Positions 1 through 5,658 of a stretch of DNA of 11,915 bases are shown piece by piece. Numbering within the stretch: the first letter of the stretch is position 1; each line of letters begins with the position of its first letter. The stretch lies in contig WQUE01000176.1 of assembly GCA_009785885.1 (NCBI GenBank), positions 1 through 11,915 on the forward strand, given 5' to 3'. The DNA is from Actinomycetes bacterium. Lineage in GTDB: Bacteria; Actinomycetota; Actinomycetes; Propionibacteriales; Propionibacteriaceae. The notes beneath the pieces are model-generated. The model was not told where the DNA came from. It saw nothing but the letters and a program-made list of their open reading frames with translations, and ran no database searches. A program made the translations under genes and the position numbers.

Positions 1-500
1 TAGCTGAACTCGGCGTAGCTGATGCCGCTCTCCAGCCGGTCGCGGATCAGCTGGCGGTCGAGCATCCGGTTCACCGGGAAGTGTTTGCCGATGTCACGCA
101 GGAAGTCGAGCACGCCGACGTCGGCCGTCCAGTCGTAGTTGTTCGCCATGATCGCCGCGGCGGGCCCGTCGAAATCGACGAACTTCCGCACCTGGTCGTG
201 GATGCGCTCCGCCCAGGCGTGCACGAGATCCTTTGGGTTCATGGCGCGCTCCGCGCCCTTCGGGTCGCCGACCAGGCCCGTCGAACCGCCGACGAGCAGA
301 ATCGGGTGGTGGCCGGCCCGCTGGAGGTGGCGCATCAACATCAACTGGACGAGATTGCCCATGTGGATGCTCGGCGCGGTCGGGTCGAAGCCGACGTATG
401 CCCGGATCGGCCCGGCATCCAGATGGTCCGCCAGCGCAGGCCTATCCGTCGTATCGGCGAGGAAACCCCGCCAGGCGAGCTCGTCCAGGAGTGCGTTCAT
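1..500 (-). CDS. tyrS: Tyrosyl-tRNA synthetase, N-terminal 166 residues (3' end beyond the window)
   Basis: This is a class I aminoacyl-tRNA synthetase that charges tRNA-Tyr with tyrosine in the cytoplasm. The visible 166 residues cover much of the Rossmann catalytic domain: GFDPTAPS at 37-44, the HIGH-class motif as HMGN at 46-49, and the GGSTGLVGDP tyrosine/ATP-site segment at 71-80. The KMSKS loop and the C-terminal S4 domain would lie past the left edge. The ATG at 500 was chosen because MNALLDELAWRGF is a standard TyrS beginning. There is no Shine-Dalgarno sequence in front of it, but a TAGGCT hexamer sits 8 nt upstream, which fits a leaderless transcript. The gene is divergent from the GNAT gene. 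tyrS commonly follows argH in actinobacterial chromosomes, so the position is syntenic, with two plus-strand items inserted between. The gene assignment is secure; only the promoter is inferred. Confidence 0.96.
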   Translation of the reverse strand, partial: MNALLDELAWRGFLADTTDRPALADHLDAGPIRAYVGFDPTAPSIHMGNLVQLMLMRHLQRAGHHPILLVGGSTGLVGDPKGAERAMNPKDLVHAWAERIHDQVRKFVDFDGPAAAIMANNYDWTADVGVLDFLRDIGKHFPVNRMLDRQLIRDRLESGISYAEFS

Positions 501-508
501 GGTGCCCA

Positions 509-514
509 AGCCTA
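509..514 (-). promoter_or_regulatory. Possible -10 element for leaderless tyrS
   Basis: On the minus strand the hexamer TAGGCT fits the actinobacterial TANNNT -10 pattern and is followed by 8 nt and then the tyrS ATG. No Shine-Dalgarno sequence lies in that interval, so a transcript beginning at or near the ATG is the simplest reading. I see no convincing -35 element. This is inference from motif and spacing only. Confidence 0.35.
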
Positions 515-576
515 ACGGCTGGCCGAGGCGCCCCCGACCACCCCAGGCCAGGGCGGCTCGACGACGCGGGTCCGGC

Positions 577-582
577 TACGCT
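577..582 (+). promoter_or_regulatory. Possible -10 element for leaderless GNAT gene
   Basis: TACGCT matches TANNNT and is followed by exactly 7 nt and then the ATG at 590. This is the spacing expected if transcription starts on the A of the start codon. There is no Shine-Dalgarno sequence between. It forms a divergent pair with the tyrS -10 candidate, 62 bp away. No clear -35 element is visible. Confidence 0.35.
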
Positions 583-589
583 GACGCAC

Positions 590-1198
590 ATGGACGCTCT
601 CGCGACGACCTGGCGCGTCGAACCGGCGACACCGCAGCGCTGGGACGACATCGCCGCCGTCTTCGGCACGCGCGGCATGCCGTCAATCTGCTGGTGCCAA
701 TGGCTGGCGGGCGACTGCGCCTGGGGTGCGGCGGGCCGGGCCGCGAACCCTGCGGGTCTGCGGGCACGCGTCGGACGGGACGACGCCCCACCGGCCGGCG
801 TGCTGGCCTACCGGGAGGGCGTTCCCGCCGGCTGGCTGCGCACCGGCCCGCTGGACGACCTGCCGCGCCTGTCCGGGGCGCGCTCGCCGCGCGGCCAGCT
901 GCTGCGCACGATGCCCGGGGCGTGGATGGCGGCCTGTTTCGTCGTCCGGGTGGGGTTCCGTCGCCAGGGCGCGTCGGCGGCGCTGCTGGACGGCGCGATC
1001 GGCCTCGCACGCCTCCACGGGGCCCCGGCGCTGCTCGGGCATCCGGTCGACCTCGCCGCGCGGGACCACGTGGACGCGACGGGTCTCTACGTCGGCGCGC
1101 TGTCGACGTTCACGCGCGCCGGCTTCACCGAGATCGCCCGCATCCGTCCCGACCGTCCGCTCGTACGCCTGCGCCTCACCGGCGCGGAGCCGGCATGA
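590..1198 (+). CDS. GNAT-family N-acetyltransferase (202 aa), substrate unknown
   Basis: This is a predicted cytoplasmic acetyl-CoA-dependent acetyltransferase. The N-terminus (WRVEPATPQRWDDIAAVFGTRG, continuing to a CWCQW motif at 34-38) matches an actinobacterial GNAT subgroup with a tryptophan/cysteine-rich first helix region. The acetyl-CoA pyrophosphate-binding motif A is visible as FRRQGASAALL around 123-133, preceded by the beta-4 strand ACFVVRVGF (115-123). The C-terminal part, YVGALSTFTRAGFTEIAR (167-184), is the usual final strand region of this subgroup. The frame is open far upstream, but homology starts at the ATG at 590, which also has a TANNNT element 7 nt in front, so I reject longer starts. 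No membrane or signal segment is seen. It stands alone on the plus strand between tyrS and argH, and nothing nearby reveals its substrate. The family call is firm and the biological role unknown. Confidence 0.85.
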   Translation: MDALATTWRVEPATPQRWDDIAAVFGTRGMPSICWCQWLAGDCAWGAAGRAANPAGLRARVGRDDAPPAGVLAYREGVPAGWLRTGPLDDLPRLSGARSPRGQLLRTMPGAWMAACFVVRVGFRRQGASAALLDGAIGLARLHGAPALLGHPVDLAARDHVDATGLYVGALSTFTRAGFTEIARIRPDRPLVRLRLTGAEPA

Positions 1199-1235
1199 TC
1201 CCCCGGCCAGGCATGTCCGCCGACGAGGCGCCGCC

Positions 1236-1493
1236 CGCGCCGCCCTGGCGGCGGCCCGGTTCGACATCCTGCGGGGCGACGAGACGTTCCCGCAGACGCG
1301 GTTCGCCGACGTGGGTGCCCTGGTCTACTACGCGACCGCGATCCCGTGGGAGTTCCCCGGGTTCGGCGTCGGGGCGTGCTTCGATGCGCTCCTGGCGTTG
1401 CACGATCAGTGGCTGCGGGGGGAGCCGCTCGTCATGCGGGAACACCGGTTCCTCCTCGTCGCGCGCCGACCACCCGCCCAAGCGGCGGCTTAG
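1236..1493 (+). pseudogene. 5'-truncated remnant of a SAM-dependent methyltransferase (C-terminal part only)
   Basis: The frame ending at the TAG at 1491-1493 encodes ALAAARFDILRGDETF, then FADVGALVYYATAIPWEFPGF, and ends HRFLLVARRP. This is the recognisable C-terminal segment of a class I SAM-dependent methyltransferase family whose members usually run to roughly 250 residues. Only about 85 residues remain, and the Rossmann core with the glycine-rich SAM-binding motif is absent upstream, where the GNAT gene sits instead. This frame has no ATG or plausible GTG start. An ATG at 1195 that overlaps the GNAT stop (ATGA) opens a different frame and would need a frameshift near 1235 to join it. The TAG stop overlaps the argH TAA by two bases in convergent orientation. 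I interpret it as decay after deletion. A short frameshifted protein is possible but unlikely to be a working enzyme. I infer the family from the conserved VGALVYY/IPWEFPGF block. Confidence 0.7.
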
Positions 1494-2929
1494 GCCGGCT
1501 GGGCCCCGGAGTCCGAGGCGGCGAACGCCCGGGCCGGCGCGAGCGCCTCGTCCAACTCCGTGAGCTGCTCGGCGACGCGGACCGGGGCGGTGCCGCCGCG
1601 TCCGTCCCGGCTCGCGACCGAGCCCTCGACGCTCAGCACCGCTAGGACGTCGGCGGTGAGGCGCGGGTCCAGGCCTGCCAGCTCGACGGGCGTGAGGTCG
1701 GACAGCGCCATCCCGGACGCCTCGCACACCCGGACCGCCGCCCCGGTGATGTCGTGCGCCTCCGCGAACGGCACCCCCTGACGCACGAGCCAGTCGGCCA
1801 TGTCGGTGGCGAGGGAGAACCCGCGCGGGGCGGCCTGCGCCATCCGGGCCTCGTCGAACGTGAGCGTGCCCACCAGGCCGGCCATCGCGGGCAGCAGCGC
1901 ATGCAACTGATCCAGGGCGTCGAAGACGGGCTCCTTGTCCTCCTGCAGGTCGCGGTCGTAGGCGAGCGGGAGACCCTTCAGCGTCGCCATCAGCCCGGCG
2001 AGATGCCCGATGAGGCGTCCGGACTTGCCGCGGGCCAGTTCGGCGACGTCGGGGTTCTTCTTCTGCGGCATGATGCTCGACCCGGTCGACCACGCATCGG
2101 CCAGCCGGGCGAAGCCGAACTCCTGGCTCGTCCAGATGATCACGTCCTCGGCCAGGCGCGACAAGTCCACGCCGATCTGCGCCAGGACGTAGCACGTCTC
2201 GGCGACCACGTCGCGTGCGGACGTGCCGTCGATCGAGTTGGGCACGGATGCGGAAAAGCCGAGGTCGTGGGCGACGGCGACCGGATCGAGGCCGAGCGAC
2301 GTGCCGGCGAGGGCGCCCGAGCCATACGGGCTCTCCCCCAGCCGCGCGTCGAGGTCCATCAGCCGGCGCAGGTCGCGCACGAGCGGCCACGCGTGGGCCA
2401 GCAGGTGGTGCGACAGCAGGACGGGTTGGGCCGTCTGCATGTGCGTCCGGCCCGGCATCACGGCGCCGAGGTGCGCGCCGGCCTGGGCCCGCAGCGCGTC
2501 CACGACGCCGAGCACGTCCGCCGCGATGGCCCGGATCTCGCGGCGCAGGTACCGGCGGATCAGCGTGGCGACCTGGTCGTTGCGGCTCCGTCCGGCGCGC
2601 AGCTTCCCGCCGAGCACCGGCCCGACGCGCTCCGACAGGCCCCGTTCCAGCGCGCCGTGGACGTCCTCGTCTGTGCCGGACGGGGCGAACCGTCCCGAGG
2701 CGACATCCGCGTCGAGGCGGACCAGCGCGGCGTCCAACTCCCGCAGTTCGGACGGGCTCAGCAGCCCGGCCCGCCCGAGGGCACGCGCGTGCGCCCGCGA
2801 GCCGGCGAGATCGTCCCGGGCGAGCCGCCAGTCGAACTGCGTCGAGCGGCTGAGCGCGAACATGACCTCGTCCGGGCCACCCTCGAAACGCCCGCCCCAC
2901 AACCTGCCCTGATGCTGCTTCGTGTCCAC
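1490..2929 (-). CDS. argH: Argininosuccinate lyase
   Basis: This enzyme catalyses the last step of arginine synthesis, argininosuccinate to arginine plus fumarate, as a cytoplasmic homotetramer of the fumarase/aspartase superfamily. From the GTG at 2929 the protein has 479 residues, close to the family norm. Visible landmarks are LWGGRF at 10-14, RSRNDQV near 114-120, RTHMQTAQP at 161-169 with the general catalytic His 163, and the superfamily signature GSSIMPQKKNPD at 283-294 carrying the catalytic serine loop. Start choice is uncertain: GTG at 2929 begins just before the conserved VDTKQHQGRLWGGRF, with GGAGG only 1 nt away and a GACAAT hexamer just upstream. In-frame GTGs at 2959 and 2968 have no Shine-Dalgarno sequence. 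It lies 61 bp after argR without argG between them, and its TAA overlaps the stop of the plus-strand remnant. Confidence 0.96.
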   Translation of the reverse strand: MDTKQHQGRLWGGRFEGGPDEVMFALSRSTQFDWRLARDDLAGSRAHARALGRAGLLSPSELRELDAALVRLDADVASGRFAPSGTDEDVHGALERGLSERVGPVLGGKLRAGRSRNDQVATLIRRYLRREIRAIAADVLGVVDALRAQAGAHLGAVMPGRTHMQTAQPVLLSHHLLAHAWPLVRDLRRLMDLDARLGESPYGSGALAGTSLGLDPVAVAHDLGFSASVPNSIDGTSARDVVAETCYVLAQIGVDLSRLAEDVIIWTSQEFGFARLADAWSTGSSIMPQKKNPDVAELARGKSGRLIGHLAGLMATLKGLPLAYDRDLQEDKEPVFDALDQLHALLPAMAGLVGTLTFDEARMAQAAPRGFSLATDMADWLVRQGVPFAEAHDITGAAVRVCEASGMALSDLTPVELAGLDPRLTADVLAVLSVEGSVASRDGRGGTAPVRVAEQLTELDEALAPARAFAASDSGAQPA

Positions 2930-2985
2930 GCCTCCATTGTCCCGCCCCGGCGCAGTCACGAACGACACCCGGGCGGTGCGGACAC

Positions 2986-3003
2986 GCCGCTCAACGGAGC
3001 GGC
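2986..3003 (-). other. Perfect 7-bp stem-loop spanning the argR stop codon
   Basis: On the minus strand GCCGCTC, loop CGTT, GAGCGGC forms an uninterrupted GC-rich hairpin that includes the last argR codons and the TGA. No run of T follows, so it is not a standard intrinsic terminator. It could stabilise an upstream mRNA end, cause partial termination before argH, or be chance in high-GC coding DNA. Confidence 0.4.
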
Positions 3004-3512
3004 TCCGCGTGCCCGCTGGCCGCCATCGCCAGGAGCCACGCCGCCAACGCCTCTCCGCCCGTGGGGTCGGCCGCGATGAGCAGCACGGTGTCGTCGCCCG
3101 CGATCGTGCCGAGGATCGCGGCGTACCCCGCCTGGTCGATCAGCGAAGCGAAGTACTGCGCGGCCCCCGGCGGCGTCTTCGCGACGACGAGGTTCGCCGA
3201 CGCCGTGGCCTTCACCAGCACCTCCGCGCTGGCCCGGGCCAGGCGCTCCTCCAGCGCGGCCCGGTCCGCCGCCGTGGACGCGCCGGGCGGGGCGTACACC
3301 AGCGCCCCCGAGGCCCCGCGCACACGCACCGCCCCGACGTCCAGCAGGTCGCGGCTCAGCGTGCCCTGGCTGACCACGATGCCATCCGCCGCCAGCAACT
3401 CGGACAGTTCCGCCTGCGAGGCGATCTCGGTGCCGGTGATCAGCGCCAGCACGCGGGCCTGGCGTTGCGCCCGCGGCACCCCGGGGCGATCCCCCACGGC
3501 TTCGGTGGTCAT
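2991..3512 (-). CDS. argR: Arginine repressor ArgR
   Basis: This is a hexameric, arginine-responsive DNA-binding regulator that represses arginine biosynthesis genes. The 173-residue protein has the N-terminal winged helix-turn-helix (about 15-75), with recognition segment SQGTLSRDL at 48-56. The C-terminal oligomerisation and arginine-binding domain (about 95-173) includes KTPPGAAQYFASLID at 112-126 and the GTIAGDDTVLLI arginine-site motif at 135-146. The ATG at 3512 overlaps the argD stop as ATGA and has a strong purine-rich ribosome-binding site (GGAGAGG, about 7 nt upstream), so the start is secure even though the frame is open further upstream inside argD. Being inside the operon it probably controls, through the two ARG-box-like dyads before argC, it is likely autoregulated. 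In many actinobacteria argF precedes argR; here argD is the direct neighbour. Confidence 0.96.
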   Translation of the reverse strand: MTTEAVGDRPGVPRAQRQARVLALITGTEIASQAELSELLAADGIVVSQGTLSRDLLDVGAVRVRGASGALVYAPPGASTAADRAALEERLARASAEVLVKATASANLVVAKTPPGAAQYFASLIDQAGYAAILGTIAGDDTVLLIAADPTGGEALAAWLLAMAASGHAEPLR

Positions 3513-4720
3513 GCGGCCTCTCCTTCCTTGCCGTCCGCAACGGCGGTGACGGCCTGATCGAGTGCGACGGCGAACGCGTCCAACTCGGCACGTGTGACGA
3601 TCAGCGGCGGCGCGACCCGGATGACATCGGGCCTGGGGGCGTTGGCGATCCAGCCGGCCTCCAGCAGCGCGTCGTTCACGGCCGCCGCGATCGGGCGGGC
3701 GAGCACGATCCCGCGCAGCAGCCCGCGTCCGCGTACGAGCGCGATCAGCGGGTTGGCCCGCGCCGCGATCGCCGCCGCCAGATGATCGCCCAGGTTGCGG
3801 GCGGCTTCGACGAGCTGCTCGTCCCGCAGCGTGTCCAGCACGGCAAGGCCCGCCGCGGCCGCGACCGGGTTCCCGCCGAACGTCGTCCCGTGGCTGCCGG
3901 GGGTGAACAGCTCGCCGGCCGCGCCGAGCGCGATGCACGCGCCGATCGGGAAGCCGTTGCCGAGGCCCTTGGCGAGCGTCACGATGTCGGGTGCGACCCC
4001 GTCCGCGACGCTGACCAGCCACTCCCCGCAGCGTCCCAGCCCCGACTGCACCTCGTCGACCCACAGAAGCGCGCCCGCCTCGGCGGTGATCGCCCGCGCG
4101 GCCGACAGAAACCCGGGCGGTGCCACCTTCACGCCCGACTCCCCCTGGACCGGCTCGACGACGACCGCCGCGGTCGTGGCGTCGACCGCCGCGCGCAGTG
4201 CGTCCACGTCGCCGTACGGGGCGAACACCACCTCACCCGGGAGCGGGGCGAACGGCTCGCGGTAGGACGGGTGATGCGTCACGGCGAGCGCCCCCATCGT
4301 GCGCCCGTGGAACCCGTCCTCCATCGCGACGATCCGCGTCCGGCCCGTGAGGCGGGTCAGCTTGAACGCCGCCTCGTTCGCCTCCGCGCCCGAGTTGCCG
4401 AAGAACACATGGGCGGGACGGCCGTCCGGGGACGCGAGCGCGCCCAGCCGCTCGGCCAGCGTGATCTGCGGCGGGGTCGCGAAGAAGTTGGACACGTGGT
4501 CGAGTTGCCCCAGCTGCGCGCTCACGGCTGCGCCGACCGCCGGGTGGGCGTGCCCCAGCACGGTCACCGCGATGCCGGACAGGAAGTCGGTGTAGCACCG
4601 GCCGTCGACATCCCACACGTGCGTGCCCTCCGCCCGGGCCAGCACGCGCCGCGGCGCGCCGAACGTGTGCGCGAGCGCCGCATGGTAGCGGGCCGGCCAG
4701 TCCAGGCCCGGGCCCGTCAT
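3509..4720 (-). CDS. argD: Acetylornithine aminotransferase
   Basis: This PLP-dependent class III aminotransferase converts N-acetylglutamate-5-semialdehyde plus glutamate to N-acetylornithine and 2-oxoglutarate, the fourth arginine step. The 403 residues match the family length. Visible are the substrate-entry region FLSGIAVTVLGHAHP (46-60), the PLP-phosphate loop FFGNSGAEANEAAFK (106-120), FHGRT (137-141), the cofactor-ring aspartate in WVDEVQSGLGR (220-230) and the Schiff-base lysine K251 in TLAKGLGNGFPIGA. The ATG at 4720 overlaps the argB stop as ATGA. There is no good Shine-Dalgarno sequence in front, so translation probably depends on reinitiation after argB. The stop overlaps the argR start in the same way. 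Some family members also act on succinyl-diaminopimelate or succinylornithine, but the operon context supports the arginine role. Confidence 0.96.
   Translation of the reverse strand: MTGPGLDWPARYHAALAHTFGAPRRVLARAEGTHVWDVDGRCYTDFLSGIAVTVLGHAHPAVGAAVSAQLGQLDHVSNFFATPPQITLAERLGALASPDGRPAHVFFGNSGAEANEAAFKLTRLTGRTRIVAMEDGFHGRTMGALAVTHHPSYREPFAPLPGEVVFAPYGDVDALRAAVDATTAAVVVEPVQGESGVKVAPPGFLSAARAITAEAGALLWVDEVQSGLGRCGEWLVSVADGVAPDIVTLAKGLGNGFPIGACIALGAAGELFTPGSHGTTFGGNPVAAAAGLAVLDTLRDEQLVEAARNLGDHLAAAIAARANPLIALVRGRGLLRGIVLARPIAAAVNDALLEAGWIANAPRPDVIRVAPPLIVTRAELDAFAVALDQAVTAVADGKEGEAA
3520..3529 (-). promoter_or_regulatory. Ribosome-binding site deciding the argR start
   Basis: On the minus strand the run AAGGAAGGAG is placed about 7 nt before the argR ATG, inside the argD coding end. 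It is the strongest Shine-Dalgarno sequence in the arg operon. It suggests that argR can be translated independently of coupling to argD. Confidence 0.6.
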
Positions 4721-5658
4721 GACGCCGCCCCGTGCCCCGCGGGATGACGCGCCCAGGCGGGCGCCTCGTCCAGATCGTCGGCCCGCACGAGCGTGCCCAC
4801 GCCGGCGTCGGTGAAAATCTCCAGCAGCAGGCAGTGGCGGACGCGGCCGTCGATCACGGTGGCCTTGCCCACCCCGCCCTGCACGGCCCGCAGGCAGGCC
4901 TCCATCTTCGGCCGCATGCCCGACTCCAGGCTGGGCAACAACTCGGCCAGGGCGCTCGCGGTGATCTCGGTGATCACCTCGGTCGTGGCGGGCCAGTCCG
5001 CGTACAGCCCGGCGACATCGGTGAGCATCACGAGGCGGTCGGCGGCGAGGGCGACGGCGAGCGCGGACGCGGCCGTGTCGGCGTTCACGTTGTACACCTG
5101 GCCGTCCTCGCCGGGCGCGACCGTCGCGACGACGGGGATCCGCCCCGCGGCGATCAGGTCGAGTACCGCGTCGGGGTTGACGCGTGCCACGTCGCCGACC
5201 AGCCCCAGGTCGACCGCCTCGCCGTCGACGGTCAGCCGGCGGGGCTCGGCCGTGAACAGCCCGGCGTCCTCCCCGGACAGCCCGACGGCCAGCGGTCCGT
5301 GCTGGTTGATCAGGTTCACGAGTTCACGTCCCACCTGGCCGACCAGCACCATGCGCACGACGTCCATCGCCTCGGGGCTCGTGACGCGCAACCCGCCCCT
5401 GAACTCGCTGGCGATGTCGAGACGCTCCAGCATGGACGAGATCTGGGGTCCCCCGCCGTGCACGACCACGGGCCGCAGGCCGGCCAGCCGCAGGAAGGCG
5501 ACGTCCGCGGCGAACGCCGCCTTGAGGTCGTCGTCGGTCATCGCGTTCCCGCCGTACTTCACGACGGTGATCGCGCCCTGGTACCGCTCCAGCCAGGGAA
5601 GCGCCTCGATGAGCACGCCGGCCTTGCGGACGGCCGCGTCGGCGTCGTCGCTGGTCAT
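4717..5658 (-). CDS. argB: Acetylglutamate kinase
   Basis: This amino acid kinase-family enzyme phosphorylates N-acetyl-L-glutamate with ATP, the second and usually feedback-controlled step. The 313 residues include the catalytic lysine K34 in VVKYGGNAM (32-40), the substrate glycine loop VVHGGGPQ (65-72), the conserved NVNADTAA (190-197) and the nucleotide-site segment MLTDVAGLY (211-219). An N-terminal helix extension, VRKAGVLIEALPWLERY (10-26), precedes the core. The C-terminal stretch ends RHCLLLEIFTDAGVGTLV. In known family members these two features accompany hexamer formation and arginine inhibition, so feedback inhibition by arginine is likely here, by inference. The ATG at 5658 overlaps the argJ stop as ATGA, with GGAG 8 nt upstream. 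The open frame continues upstream through argJ, but homology supports this start. Confidence 0.96.
   Translation of the reverse strand: MTSDDADAAVRKAGVLIEALPWLERYQGAITVVKYGGNAMTDDDLKAAFAADVAFLRLAGLRPVVVHGGGPQISSMLERLDIASEFRGGLRVTSPEAMDVVRMVLVGQVGRELVNLINQHGPLAVGLSGEDAGLFTAEPRRLTVDGEAVDLGLVGDVARVNPDAVLDLIAAGRIPVVATVAPGEDGQVYNVNADTAASALAVALAADRLVMLTDVAGLYADWPATTEVITEITASALAELLPSLESGMRPKMEACLRAVQGGVGKATVIDGRVRHCLLLEIFTDAGVGTLVRADDLDEAPAWARHPAGHGAAS

Noticed and set aside
519..551. Inverted repeat CTGGCC/GGCCAG in the tyrS-GNAT gap, possible operator or terminator
   Set aside because: Only 6 bp arms with a 22-nt loop in very GC-rich DNA, no T-tract; expected by chance.
139..589. Upstream extension of the GNAT frame and other plus-strand frames across tyrS
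   Set aside because: They run antisense to tyrS coding sequence, and homology of the GNAT protein begins only at the ATG at 590.
1754..3079. A 441-codon plus-strand open frame opposite argH
   Set aside because: Same antisense shadow effect: composition-driven, no family resemblance, and fully covered by argH and the argR end.
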